A stretch of DNA of 64,000 nt from Trichaptum fuscoviolaceum (GCA_910574455.1 CAJSYZ010000007.1:3169773-3233772), one strand, 5' to 3'. Positions 20,366-33,473 are shown, counted from the first letter of the stretch. Notes: generated from the letters alone by a model not told the origin. Made by a program: numbers and translations.

Positions 20366-21339
20366 CTCTTAAGAAGATAGGATGCTTCGAGGCTTGTGAG
20401 TGGGGTGACGACAATCTCTTTCGAAAAGCTGGACTCATAAGAAATTTGTTAAAGGAGGGAACACTTGCATATACTACATGTCAATAATCTGTTGCCCAAC
20501 TATACAATAACATGACCAACACTCGAATACACCACTCTACATACAGTAGCTATGTATTATGAAAAAAAATTCATAAGGGTATATTTTGGAAGCACTGCGA
20601 GTTACTGTCAGTGCGTGTGTAGGTTGGCTCTTGCCTCTGGCTGACTTGATCGCCATTGGTCATTGGGAAGTGAGATAACAAAAAAGTTCACGAGACTATG
20701 ACTCGTCTACTATAACTACTACATATGCCGCCGTCATTTCAACACAAGTACAAATTGCCTTGTGCTCGGGACATTACTGTTTGCCTGAGCGACCTTTATA
20801 CCAAGGTACCCGTTGAATTAATAATTCACCCGTTTGATTTATGGTTATAATAATCAACTAACATTCCTGAGCAATTGTGCATCCCAGCCGACGAAAAGTC
20901 GATTACCGGATAGTCTGCGCCAGCTTGAGTCGGGGGTGCTGCGGAGTCCGGACAATGTCAAGAGGCAGTAAGTCGCAATGAATGATTTTCCGTTAGTAAG
21001 ATGTCGATATCAACTCAAACATTTGAGACCTGTTAGCACTGCAGTCAGGCAAGGATCGATAGGTAGACCGCTTCCCTGTGTACTATGTACAGTACTTAGC
21101 TGTTCATTCGGTTGCGCGAGAGATCATGATGTCATCATGATGATCGCGCGGGAAAATATGCGGCACGGCTGTTCAAGCTTTGATCTTCGATGTCCGAAGT
21201 CCGGTACTAACTTCTTCCTTCTCCTCTCCTCTTTTTTATATTCTCAAAAAGAACGCTGACCGCCGATGGTATCTCGATTCTGAGCAACATCCAACAAAAT
21301 TAATCTTGAAAGCGGCGTGCGCGGCACTCGTACGACATC
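20366..21339. other. Intergenic; no recognisable gene
   Basis: AT-rich with runs such as AAAAAAAA near 20563. Includes the probable promoter of the amidohydrolase. No gene found. Confidence 0.5.
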
Positions 21340-21354
21340 ACGAGGAAGATCCAG

Positions 21355-23462
21355 ATGTCCTTGAAGATCACGAACGTCCGTCTCCCGTTCGACACGGTCG
21401 GACTCGACGAGGAGGAGGGGCTGTATGCGGTGGTGTGTGAGGATGGGAAGGTCCGGAGCGTGGCCAAGATGCGTGTGGAGGACTCGACAGTAGATAAAGT
21501 CGAGGAAGAAAAGGGTGAGGAGGGTGGTGTAGAAGACTCGGAAGGTCATGCCACCGGCCGAGGCGCGATGGCGAGAGAGGTTCTGGATGGCGAGGGCGGG
21601 CTATTGCTCCCTTCGTGAGCTCTTTCTTCTGTCAAGGGCGAACGAAGACTAATTGAGTTATATCGACAGACTATGCCACTCGCACATCCACCTCGACAAG
21701 TGCTACATACTCGACAAAGGCGAGCCGCTGGTTACTGGGTATTAGGATCACCACGTCGTCCTCTAATTATCTCTAACATTATGTATCTCATCTCCCTCGG
21801 GCATACTCGTCGCCATCAACACCGACACTCGACCGCAGAGACTTCGCAGAGGCGCTCCACCTCACCGCACGGACCAAGGCCGGCTTTCCCGCAGACACGG
21901 CGGACCTGTACGCGCGCGGGGACCGGCTCGTGCGCGCGAGCGTCGAGGCGGGCGTGACGTACATGCGCGCGCACGTCGAGGTCGACCGCACGGTCGGCGA
22001 CGCGTGCCTCCGCGCTGCGCTGCGCCTGAAGGAGAAGTGGCGCGGCGTGTGCGATGTGCTTATATGCGGTGAGTTCCAGCTTTGCGCTTAGTCTGGGAAG
22101 CTGCACTGACGAACGGTTCACGGAGGGAATAGTGTTCATGCAGGACCCGCTGTTCGATGCCGCAGATGACGGTGAGCCTGGGGAGAATGCACGGCACCTT
22201 GTCGACGCTCTGTCCGAATTCTGCCCCTCCTCACCGTCTTCATCTTCGTCCGTTCGTCCCTACATCGACCCGAACGCTCAGCTGATCTCGGCAATCGGGT
22301 CCGCGCCATACGTCGAGCGCACGCGCGCACAGCAGCTCGCGAACATTGCGTACATCGTCGCTCTCGCGCAGCGGTACAGCCTGCACGTCGACTTCCACCT
22401 GGACTACGACCTCAGGCCTCTCGAAGGCGAAGGCGCGGGCGACGGGCCGCTCATCTGGGCGGTGCTCGAGCAGCTGGACAACGCCGCGCGAGCGCGCACA
22501 CTGGACGAGCGGACGGTCGTGGCGATCGGGCACGCGACGCGCCTGACGCGCTTCCCAACGGCAAAGCTGCTCGAGCTGCGCGCGCGCATCGATGCGCTGC
22601 CGTACGCCGTGCATTTCATCGGGCTCCCGCAGAGCGATATGTACATGATGGGCCGGCGCACCGCGGCTCAGGCTCAGGCTCGTACCAACGCAACCGAAGA
22701 CGACGCATATGACGCGCCGCGGGGGACGCTGAATGCCGTGCGGCTGCGCACTGCCCTCGGGTTCGGGAGCGTCGCGCTGGCGGTGAACAACGTTGGGAAC
22801 GCGTTCACACCGCAGGGGGCGCCGGACCCGCTCGCGCTGTGCCCGCTCGGTGTTGCTGTGTACCAAGACGGGACACCAGGCTCGTGCGCGGCGTTGCTTG
22901 TGAGTAAAATGACACAATTTTTCCTTGTTCATTTCGACTTTTTTCTATTCTTTTGTATCTATGTAGGCCTTGGGCCTCCTTTTGTGTTGAAGAAATTCGA
23001 TGGCGGTGATGATGGGTGAACACTACAGATTCATTCTGCTTTTCGATTCCTTAGGATTGAAGGCCTCTTGAAGGAGATGCTATTCCACTGCTCACTGGTA
23101 CATTAGTTAATCTGTAATATGGGTTGCTAATACATCCGTCACAGGAAGCAATCACCGTCGCCTCGAAGCACGCTATCGGCATCAACAGCGACTCGCAATC
23201 GGGCTTCCGCCCGCGTCCCAGTCCTAGCTCAGATCATAGCACACAACTCCCTGAAAACCAGAGCCAGACCCCTTGGCACGCAGACTCGCTCCGCCCGACA
23301 CCGGGGGCCGCGGCGGATTTCGTGCTGCTGCATGAGAACGGGACGGTGCAGGAGGCGGCGTTGTGCCCGAGCTATGAGCGGACGACGGTGAAGGCCGGGC
23401 GGGTCGTGGCGTGGCGGAGGACACAGCGGTGGGTCGATTCTGGGGTTGGGGTTGGGTCTTGA
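21355..23462 (+). CDS. Amidohydrolase (cytosine deaminase-like metal hydrolase)
   Basis: About five exons. Exon 1, MSLKITNVRLPFDTVGLDEE, forms the small beta domain of amidohydrolases. Exon 2 has LCHSHIHLDKCYILDKG with the metal-binding HxH. Later parts hold AHVEVDRTVGD, SLHVDFHLDYDLRP, VVAIGHATRLTRF with a further metal-binding histidine, and FIGLPQSDMYMMGR with the likely catalytic aspartate. The last exon has the closing EAITVASKHAIGI and GAAADFVLLHENGTVQEAA typical of the family. All metal ligands appear present, so it should be active on a cyclic amide or amidine such as a pyrimidine or creatinine-like compound. The start ATG at 21355 is supported by family length. A broken paralog lies at 45298-47427. 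Confidence 0.85.
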
Positions 23463-24490
23463 ATCGGGGATGACGGAGCTGTCGCGGGCTTGAACTGGGG
23501 GCTGACCGTCGAGCGGTTCGCCTCCGATAAGGCGCGCGTAAGCAGAGGGACGAATGATCGATAAATGGGAGTCATGTTAGGTGTTCGTTATGTCAAAGAG
23601 CGACTGAGAACATGTAAATAGAAATCAAGAGTACTATGCAGTGCAATAGTCGGATTTGAAGGCCACGGTTGTTCTTCAGGATCCAAGATTAGCACTGTGC
23701 AGCCGTGATGAGCACGTCGGTGAGGTATCAACGTGCCCACCAGCCCGACGGTCGTTGGAGGTCAATCCTCCTCCATTCCCTCGCAATTGAGGAGGGGGAA
23801 ACGGCTCTAAAGCATAGATATCGCAGTCTTAGCTGTTGCGCATCGGTGAGCTGCGTGAGGTGGCGGGCATCAGCATTTGACTTCGTCCGATGCCTGTGGC
23901 TCGTCCAGAACAAAACAACCAGCCCGAAGCATTTGTTTGTTCGGTGCAAACTAAGGGAGGTATAAAGGAGGGGATCGCAGGGCGTCGTTAACTCCAACTC
24001 CTCTTGACCTTCCACCTCCACCGTCGTTGACTTCAGCGACCAGTATATGTACATATGCATCATCTGCCTTCGCCGAAGACGCCCTACGGGTAGTAGTCAC
24101 ACCGAATCACTTCTCCCGTAAAGCTTACATTGTCTTCACGTCATGTCTGTATACCAGCATGGGAGCACTCAGGCTGGCAATGCCGCCCTCTGTACTGGAA
24201 CGCATGACGAGGCGGCCGTCGGACCCCTGCGTCAAGCAGGGCAACATGCCCGATCGATGGCCACGCCCGCCCCCGTACGCCCAAGCCGCGTCTGCATGCC
24301 CGGCCTCGTGGAGAAGGGAGAGTGCCTAACTTCCCAAGCGAAGCGGTCTCTGCGGCGGGGAAAAAACATGCGTAGAACTAGGTAGAGTTAGTGTTCTGGA
24401 TGGTGGCGGAGCGAGTCCGATTCTCGCTTCCGGGAGGTTTTTTCGCGACCAGCAAGACCCATACATACCACAGGTCTAAAAAACTTGGGG

Positions 24491-24522
24491 GTGTCGGTTA
24501 TCCCCCCCCCCCCCCCCCCCCA
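24491..24522 (+). repeat. Poly-C tract
   Basis: About 20 cytosines in a row within copy A. The matching place in copy B (around 44344) lacks the run. This points to expansion after duplication, or to a sequencing artefact. Confidence 0.7.
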
Positions 24523-24659
24523 AGGCTTGCGCGTTTTCCCCTCCCCAACCTGCCTTCGATGGCGCGCTCTTTTTTTTTTGCGGGGACAAAGAAAAACAAA
24601 ACCCACCACCCGCATCTTCATTGTGTGAGAGTGAGAGTGAGAGTGAAAAGCGGCTAACA

Positions 24660-27600
24660 CCCCAGTGTGCGAAATACTAGTCTGAATTCTTGTGCAGTGT
24701 GAAGTGTGGATTGCACTGGCAGGGAAATAAAACGGTCCGCTGCCGCACGGAGACTCGGAGTCGATGATACAGTAGCAGATGCTGGCGTGGACTGAATGTC
24801 ATTATCTGAGCGTCAATTCACTGAGGCTACTCATTCACATACCTCAAATGAAAGCCTAGTGAAGCTGTCGAATTTATAATCACCGTGTAGACTTCTTCTC
24901 ACTGTTCGGAGTGGGGCATCAAGGACACACGAGTCTACACAGTCAAGCTTAACGTTGTAGCCGCCAACCGGCTATCCTATGTAGTAGCAACGCGGCCAAG
25001 CAAGAGATTGAATAGTGTGCAACGAAGAACATAATCGTCAGCAGTGTCACCGATAGTGCCGGGTTGACGCGGTCGAGGGTAAAAGATGATGTTGGCTGTG
25101 GACTCGGAATGGTGCGATTCGGCGACACACGCGATCTGCACCTGAGTCATAGCGGCAAGGCTCGCTCAAGCTCACCTACATATAGTATGTATGTCGAGAA
25201 AGCCATTCGTTCACCTACCAAAACCATCGTTGTCTTTTGATTTAGCCCAATGTCACAGGGACAACGGGCACGGTACTACTATGCAAAGACCGTGACGTCC
25301 TTCATCCAGCTCTCCTGCGCTGTAAAGTGGGCCTGGGTTTCGGACGAGAAACTCATCCATAGTAATTTATTTTTTTGTGGTTTGGGTGAGCTGTAGACTC
25401 GGTTGCTGATAACTTTCGTGGAGCTGGCGTGCGCACTGGAAGTAAGTTGGGGCATGTTCACGTTTTGTTAGATGAGCGATGTTGCGCTGTATCATATCAA
25501 GATGCGCGCACCGACAGCGTTGCAAGACCGTGACCGTCAAACCAAGGGCGGTAGTGTACTTCGTGCGCCGTGTTCACGACAGACTTTGGGCGGAAGCGGT
25601 GCCGCGAGTGCGAGTGCGAGTGCGAGTGCTTATGGGAATGAAATCAAGAAATTGGGATAGAATAAAGTAAAGTGAGGTGTTGGTGAAGAGCAGGCCTGGG
25701 GATTTGAGTTATGCTGAGTGCCGAGGAGCAGAAGCCTTCACATATATTCTTCGTGGCGAAAGGACTCGGATTTGATCGACTGTTATGGTAAATCCCGGGT
25801 ACAATGCAGATCCACGTTTGAAGCTACTATGTAGCGTTCGATGCGCCCTCTGAGCTCTGTCCAGTCTGCACGCTGCAATCTGCTATCGCCGCCCGCATCT
25901 CAGCATGGGAGGATCCAGTCGGGTGCGTCGCCAACGGAAGTGAGGCGGCGTACTGGTACCATGGCATGCAACTCGTGTCGGTGTCACCACTCTACGACTC
26001 GGAGAACCTGAGGCTGACCATACCGCCGCCGCCGCCACCACCACCACCACCGCGGTCGCCGTCACCGTCATGGTGCTGCTGTACTGTTGTTGTCCCTTCC
26101 TTCAAGTTGCAACGCAGCACTGCACATGGTTTTCAAATGGAGGGCCCTATGTATTAGGCGCGAGTGGCCCTCATTTACATTCCGATTCGCGATGTAATTG
26201 CCCCGATGCCAAACTGACAAACTCCGAGTCTGGCGGAAGCAATGCTATTAGAGAAAAAACGGGTCGCTGGAGGTGAGGTGAGGTGAGGTGAGGTGAGGTA
26301 GAAGGGGGTGGGAGATGGATGTAACGCGACTCAGAGAGGGAGGGCGCGGCATGTCAGTGCACACTAGACCCAGGGGGTTCCAAAGATCGAAGCTATCTTC
26401 GCCTCGAGCATTACATACATGAATCAAGAATGATGAAAGTGCCGACTAAACCGATTTTTTTTTTCTCCATTAGCCTTGATTGGCCACACTTCCTGCACCA
26501 TCGTGAGTTCGTGGTTTGTGCTTCTGAGTATGTAGGCTGGGAGCGCACCGAACAATGCCAATTGGAATACATCCTGCTTGTGTCGATGCCTGTGTAATAA
26601 TTGAATTGAGTCCCCCCCCACCCGGATGACGTTGAATCAGCGCGCCACAGGACGGGTGGTGCATGAATGGCCATACAGAACTTGACAGTGGATGAAGAGA
26701 AGATGAAAAAAAGAAGATTCAACTCAAATGAATGCTCTGGCAGTGATGGGACGCCACCGTTGAGCCGGGGTTCAAGTTGCGAGGGTGCCAGTGTTACGTT
26801 CGTACACACTGGTACTAGGCATATGAAGAGATGATATCAAGCCTGCGACACTGACGGTCGTATGCAAGTGTCCACTCAGGCTAGCAGCGCCGGAGCGGCC
26901 GACTCGGATGAGTGTGCGTTTGCGTTCCAAGTTCGAGTCTGTTAAGTTTGATGAGTTACTTTTGGCGGAACTACTAGTACTAGTAGGTGAGGAGCGTAAG
27001 GAAAAGGCCCGGGAGACGGGATTTGTGTTGCGTCGCGGAGACCGGCGGACGGGATGGGATGCCTGATGGGTTGCATGAGCATGAGCATGAGCAAGGACAT
27101 GAAGCACGGAAGGGAAGCGACGTTGACGTTGGGCGAAGCGCTGGCGGGTCCGGGTGCGGTACATGGTACATGGTTCATGGTACATGCAGTCACGGAAGAT
27201 CTGCAAGCGTCGGAATGGATCAGGTGGACGACGGTGACTATGTATTTATGTACTGTATTGTGTAGAAGGCTATGAACTTGAAGGGCGGGCGTTCCTGGAG
27301 TTCTAGCTCGGGGCTTATCGCAGTGGTGCGAGAGTGGCGAGTGAAAGGTAAGAAATCGGAGAGCCGTCGAGAATAAGGTATAGGCTGGAAATTAAGATTC
27401 GGTGGCAAGGCAGGACGTCTCGCTCGGAAGCATCCGTGAGAGATAGGATAAACAGCGACTTGAAAAAAAAATGGATAAATTAAATTACAAGCGCGTACGG
27501 GGCACGGCGGCGGAGATTGCGGTCGGAGTCCATAAGTTCATGTGTTATATTCGATCCGCAATTCTGCAGCTCAGCAGTCAGCGGTCAACGCCATAGTGAG

Positions 27601-28924
27601 AGGGAGACAAAGCCGAGGCAAGTAATCCCTCAGTGCGTGCAGCGAATCCCGGTCGTGATTCCCAGTGAAGATCTTCGTTCTCGATCCAGACTCCGGAAGC
27701 TAAAGACCTCGGGAACTCTGGCACCAGCGGGACTTGAATTTATATACAAACTATACTTGAATGGGCCGGGTCTGACCAAGTTTGGTCCTGTCCCGGTCAT
27801 GACCCGAGGGTCCGAGCACGCGTCAAGACGCGTCGCGTCTGTCAGTCTTCCTCCTTGACCTCCAGCTTCAAGTCAGCGTTGACGCAAACAAAGTCCTCAC
27901 AAACTCGTTCGTAAGACCTCACTAAAGCGATTGCAACCGCTCATATCTTGAATCTGCTGCCACACAACATTTTGGTGCTGCTATATGCGTCCGGTTTATG
28001 CCACCCGACTCGGAGTTACTGAAGACGAGATCACACAAAGCGCTCCACCGCTCAAGACATTGTCGACGCAGCGCAGATCTCAAGGTTCTTTTTCATTGAC
28101 GCAATTGTGAACGCTCGTACTTAACTTGAATCTGCTGCGCCCGATGACGCCTTGTTTATGCGACCCGAATTAGACGAGTCGTGCCACCCGGAAAAGCGGC
28201 TTTCGACAGCGGTTGCGCCCGCTACAAAAGCTGTGTGCATCTATCATTTTCGAGCCTGACAGAGAACAGGTGAGTACAATAATGCATAACTCATTTGCGG
28301 GGAGGGAGGGAGGGGGCGGGGCTGTAACTCTTAAGAGACGTCGGTCGGCGCAGCCTTCGGGCTTGCGCTGGTTCAGCGGCGGAGAGTGTCGTGAGAACGC
28401 TGCGCTTTCCTCGGCTATGGGCCTGACTCGTTCTGGCAGCTTGGCAGGCATGCCTTACCCAGGAGTGGCAAAAGTCTCTGACCCTAAAGGGACAAAAAAG
28501 TGCTCTGACCCGGCCGGTACAAAGTTAGTACTCATACTCACGGTATTTCCTGCGCTTGAATATCATATCGAGTACAGCAAATACTCGCGCCCGACCATCA
28601 ATCACCGGCATAGAGTTTCGGAGACAGCAAACGGATTGTGAAAAAATGATGAGGAGAGATTAGTACAACAGAGGAGGCGGCATACAAAAATAAAGAAGAA
28701 AAGAAGCAGAATGCTAATGATATAATTGCTTGCTCGGTTCGCCTTCAGGCTCCTTCGCACATTCATTCAAAACCAGCGCCTCTCACTCACCTTCTTCTAC
28801 CACCCCCCTCCCTCCCGCCCTCCTCCTCCTCCTTTTCCTCGTTGTGAACTCACCGTCATCCATCGGCCTACAGACAGCATCCACGAAAAACAGGATACTC
28901 ACACCTACAGACAACAAACACATC
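24660..28924. other. Gene-poor 4.3 kb stretch
   Basis: No family is recognised in any frame. Short repeats include (AGGTG)n at about 26270-26299, GAGTGC-type repeats near 25610, CATGAG repeats near 27075 and GTACATGG repeats near 27160-27185. A loosely repeated pair around TTGAATCTGCTGC occurs near 27950 and 28125. The last ~200 bp hold a C/T-rich leader of the RGS gene. A long non-coding RNA or large promoter is possible but not shown. Confidence 0.5.
26270..26299 (+). repeat. Pentanucleotide microsatellite (AGGTG)n
   Basis: About six AGGTG units in a row inside the gene-poor stretch. Confidence 0.85.
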
Positions 28925-31900
28925 ATGCAGCCTCGGCGTGCGGGCGCAGACGCCTGCGCCTCGCCTGTCCTCCAGACGCAACCGAAGCTCTCCAAGTTCA
29001 CACTTCGCGGCCTCCTCACTCTCCCTGTACGTCCTGATATCAAATTCCTTTATTGAATTCAGTTTGTTGATACGCTTCGCCTTTGCCGTCCATGATGTGA
29101 TTTATGATGTCCGTCGATCCGCGTGTAATAATGTCCTCTCTATTCAGTACCGGCTCTGCAACCCCCCGCCTGCAGTAGGCAAAGTGCGCTCCTTCGGCCG
29201 TGCGTACTCTCTACCTCTATTTGTTTTACTTATTTATAACAGTCTATGCTCAGTCACGCCCATCTTCCAAGTCAAGCTCGAGGACGTGCTCGACCGCAAG
29301 CACCTCCCGCCGCTCGGACTGAAGGATTTCGAGGAGTGGCTCCTTTTCGTCGAGCAATGCCCTGAGAACCTCTATTTCATCCTCTGGCTCCGCGAGTACA
29401 CCGCTAAGTACAATGCCTGGGCCGCGAACGTCCGCGCGCGCGAGGAGAAAGAGCGCGCCAAGGAGGCGCGCCGCACCCGAGCGCGTACGAGGGGCGTAAG
29501 GGCGAGCAGGAGAATGTGGAGGAAGGGCCGTAGAGAGATGGACGACGTGCTGGAGGTAGACGAGGAGAACGAGCAACGCGAGCTGGAGGAAGACGCCAAC
29601 GACGAAGAAGATGACTTCGACCTCGACTTCGACCGCCGCCCGCGCGGGTACCGCGTGACGTGGACGGCGCGCTCAGCGTACAGCCCGAGCCTCGCGCTGT
29701 TCTTCACGCGCGCGCGCGAGACGTTTTTCAGCCCCGCGAGCGCGTACGAGCTTATCGTCCCGCCCGACCTCCTCTCGCCCTTCTTCGTCGGCAGCGTCAG
29801 CGTCGCCTCGCCCAGCCCTGGCCCGCCCGATTTTACGTCGTGCTCAGCCCCGTCCCCATCCTCTTCATCGTCCTCATCCCCAGTCTCGCCGCACCCTCAG
29901 TCGCAGCCACACTCACCCTCCTCCGGCCTTGGGTTCCCGTACCCCCTCCCACACCCCGACCCCGCCGTGTTCGCGCCGCTGCAGGCGCACATCGAAGCGC
30001 GTCTGCAGCTCTCCCTGCAGCGCTTCGTGCGCGCCGCGTACACGAACGTCGGCACATTCCGCGCGACGTGCGGCATCCTCGCGGGCTGCTTCGCCCTCTG
30101 CGTTGGTTGCATCCCACCGCTCGCACTCGCCTTCGCGTCTCCCTCCTCTTCCACTTCGTCCTCCTCTGAGTCGGACGGGGACATGATGCGCCGCTGGCGC
30201 CGGCTCTACGCGCTCCCCGCAATGTGGCTCGGCCTCACCCTCATCCTCGCGAGCCTCCGCGGCGTGTGCCTTATGGTCTACGTCTTCGGCGACTTCAGGC
30301 AGCTCAGACGCTTCGAGCTCGAGCGCCCGCCCCCACCGGCCCCGCTGACAGGCACAGGCGGTGCGATGGCAGAGAAAAAGCACCCAAGCACCCTCCAGCC
30401 CCAGTTCCCACCCGCAGCGTACGCCGGCGCCCGCGACGCAAGGCACACGGCGTACGTCCTCCCCGAGGCCATGGCCGCGTCCGCCTTCGTGACGTCCACC
30501 TCGACGTCGGCGACATCGACGACGTCCTCCGCGTCGTCGTCGTCGTCGTCGTACCCCGCTCCAGGTGCGAACGCGGGGGCGGTGGCGGTGCGCGCGTTGA
30601 CGGCCCCGCCGAAGATCTCGATCCGCATCCCGCCTGCGCGTGGGCACCTCCAGGTGCGGGGCGGTGGCGGCGGCGGCGGCCTCGCACACGCACAGGGACA
30701 GGGACAGGGACCAGTACGGGGACACGTGGGTACGGGGCGGGGGAGAGCTCTGTCTGCGCAGAGCGCGAGCACGGGCGAGGACACGACGCATGATTCGCGC
30801 TCGGATGCGTACACGATCTCGATCTCGTCGACCCGGAAGTCCGGCCTCGGGGTGGGGATGGGGATGGGGATCGTGGAGACGCGCGATGTCCCGTTACCGC
30901 TCGGTGGCGACTCGGACTCGGACTCGGACACGGGCGACTGCGGCTTCGACGGTGCGCGCGGCCAGGTCGTGCTCGAATCTGACCTCGAGGACGATGGGGA
31001 TGGGGATGAAAGTGCAGGGGATGGGGATGAGGATGAGGACGATAGCGGGATCTACGTCTCGCCGCTGATGCCCCCGCCCGAGGAGGCGGCGGAGAACGAC
31101 CCGGCGGTGTTCAGCGCGGCGTTGGCGCTCGTCGCGCAGGCGAAGGCGAAGGCCGGCCTCGCCGGGGTGGAGGCAGAGGGCGAGGAGGGAGTGGGTGAGG
31201 AGCCGGCAGAAAGAAGCCTGAACCTCGAGGAGAAAGAAAAAGAAAAAGAGAGGGAGAAGGAGAGGGAGAAGAGCACAGTGCCGATACGGGCGTCGACACC
31301 GACACCGATTGTGAACCCGAATCCGACGGCGTCATTCATCCCTGCGTTCCCGTACGGCGCGTACCAGGGCACGGAGGAGGTCGACCCGTGGCCGCCGTGC
31401 GTGTCAGCGGCGGAGTGCGTCTCTGGCTCTGGTCTGGATTCTGGCGCGTCGGGCGCGAGGAGAGAAAGAGAGTCGGTCTCGCCTGTGGCAGACCGTGGGC
31501 CGTGCTGGAGCGTGAAGAAGAGTCGGAGTTGGAGTCGGCCGACCTCCAGCTCCCGCTCGTGCTCGCGGCCCGGGACTGGGCGGAGCGCCCGCTCCTTTAG
31601 AGGTGGACCCGTAGAGAAGAAGGGCGAGCGCGATGCGGAGAAAAATGCGAGTGATAGCGGGGACGCGGAGTGCAGCGAGGATGGCGACGGCGACGGCGAC
31701 GATGTTAGTGGTGCGAACGGGTCGAACGCAAGGAGGAAGGCGAAGGCGGTCCCGAAGCTCCCGATGGGCCCGTTCGACTTCGACGCGCTCCCGCCCGTGA
31801 CGCGCACCCCGCCGCAGCATCTCCTGCACCACCTCACCCATAGCCACAACTTGAGTCTGGCGCACACGCACAGGCCGCCCGGGGCGCCTGATCTCGAGAA

Positions 31901-32550
31901 GGGGCTCGGGGCGCCTGCGCTTGCGGGTCTGAGTCTTGGATATGGTGGGGACGCGCGCCTGCCGACGGCGACCGTGGCTGGGGCTGGGGCTGGGGTGCCC
32001 GACCTCGAGCTCGGACGCGCGGGCAGCGTGCATACGCCGTCGACGCTCGCCGCGCTGTTTGCGCTCTTGCCCGTGCGGCTCCCCTCGTTCCCGCTTCCCC
32101 TTCCCTCGTTCCTCCGTCGCCGGCGCATGCCCGCAACCTCCTCCGCAAGCGCGTTCGCGGACCCATACTCCGCCCACCTCCATCCCCATTCGCATCCCAA
32201 TACCTACACCAACACCAATAGCACATTCCTCTCCTCCACCTCCGCATCACAGTCGCAGTCGCAGTCGCACGCCTACACATACACATACGCGTGCCCCGGG
32301 GTCGCCTCCCCCGGCGCGGCGCTGGGCCGGTTCGGCGGGTTCAAGCTACGGCGACGGCGCGGCGAGCAAGGGCTGGCGGCGCGCGTACGCGCACGTGCAG
32401 CGCACGCCGGCGTTCGGGCCCGTCACGCGCGTGCTCTCGCCCGTCGTGTCGCGCGCGCAGTGGGAGATCGTCGTCCGCGCGTTCGTCCTCGCCGGCCTGC
32501 TCTCGTGCGTCGTCGAGGCGGCGCTGGTTGCGCTGCCTGCGCGCTGGTGA
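28925..32550 (+). CDS. RGS-domain protein with membrane helices
   Basis: Regulator of G-protein signalling, expected to speed GTP hydrolysis by G alpha at the membrane. Exon 1 (28925-29026) starts MQPRRAGADACASPVLQTQ and ends FTLRGLLTLP. It joins near 29275 to LEDVLDRKHLPPLGLKDFEE and PENLYFILWLREYTAKYNAW, the first half of the RGS fold. After an acidic/basic insert come FFTRARETFFSPASAYEL and LQLSLQRFVRAAYTNVGTF, the second half. Helices follow at CGILAGCFALCVGCIPPLAL and LPAMWLGLTLILASL. A very long Ser/Asp/Gly low-complexity region is next. The end is AHVQRTPAFGPVTRVLSPVV then VVRAFVLAGLLSCVVEAALV, a last helix, in a different frame from the body. An intron or a frameshift in 32200-32380 is therefore needed. 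GC and repeat content are high. Confidence 0.82.
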
Positions 32551-33473
32551 TCAAGCTCCATGTCCGTGTCCTGGTCCCGAGTATGTAGGACTGAGACCTG
32601 AGACCTGGGCGGGTGGATGTCGTTTATTGAGCTTTCCTCCCTTTTTGTTTTCATAACTTTGTCTTTGACTTTTGAGAATCGCATGACATACTGTCTTTTC
32701 TTCTGGCTCCTTTTTCTTTCTGCGAATGGTTAGTTACTCAACCTTGCGTTCATTATTGTCCTTCTTCTGCCATCTCTCTTGTCTGTCTGTCTGCCGACCT
32801 CTGTCTCTCCCCCTTGCACAATACTGTACGACCACGCAAAGCTCTCTTCCTTCGCGTTCAATCTTTTTGGGGCTCTGGGCTGTATCAAACGCCGTTTCTC
32901 TCTCTCTTTTCCCGTTTACTTACTTATTCTAAACATATACATATGCTTACTTCCTTTCCTACCCTCTTTGGTCGACTCGCACAAGACTTACCTTCTGTCA
33001 TTTCCTGTACGCTCACATCGCTTCCTACCCTCCGTTCTTTCAGGCTGATCTCGTCACTCCTCGCTCTTAGTTCCATTATCCGCGCTCTTACTCTAGAATC
33101 ACCACTGCTCTCCAGCTCTACATCTGTGTCCATAACCCTCACGCCTTCTCGTTTTCCCTGTGTTTTGTCAATCTGAAGCTAAATAAATCCGTGTAGTATT
33201 AAGTAGTTCCGAGGGCTGCCTAACATCTTCCCAAATCCTCCCTTTCTGTTTGCGACTTTTTATCCCATTCCAGCCTTACTTATCGGTTTGCGCCGTGCGA
33301 TAATTTTATTCTATCAACGAATCGCATTCAGGCCTTTTCTAGTAGGTAGTAGATCGTTATTCGCTTTTTTTGTCCAGAATAAAATGCAAATATATAAACA
33401 ATGTTTTGACTTGATACTCTTGCTGCACGTATGTATGTTTTACACAAGATTAATTTTTACGAGAGATTGTTGT
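32551..33473. other. 3' region of the RGS gene; no other gene
   Basis: Strongly T/C-rich plus strand, suggesting a long 3' UTR. AT-rich from 33180 to 33470. No protein-like frame. Confidence 0.5.

Larger units (their letters stand above)
21340..24657 (+). repeat. Inverted segmental duplication, copy A
   Basis: About 3.3 kb that recurs on the other strand at 44203-47440. It covers the whole amidohydrolase gene and ~1.2 kb downstream. Similarity begins at the amidohydrolase start codon and ends at AGTGAAAAGCGGCTAAC near 24655. The copies differ by substitutions and indels, most visibly in homopolymer runs. Confidence 0.85.

Noticed and set aside
23705..24329. Possible second gene in the duplicated segment downstream of the amidohydrolase
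   Set aside because: Frames in copies A and B are not conserved with each other (indels shift them), so no protein appears to be maintained.
24400..24450. tRNA-like T-arm (GCGAGTCCGATTCTCGC), also in copy B
   Set aside because: No matching acceptor stem, D arm or anticodon arm at the right distance; B-box match is weak. Not called as a tRNA or SINE.
27890..28260. Loose repeat pair around TTGAATCTGCTGC as a transposon end
   Set aside because: Copies are too diverged and no terminal repeats or duplication flank them.
29833..32200. Several long frames on the minus strand and other plus frames across the RGS gene
   Set aside because: They are shadows created by very high GC and short repeats; only the chosen frame carries the RGS motifs and helices.
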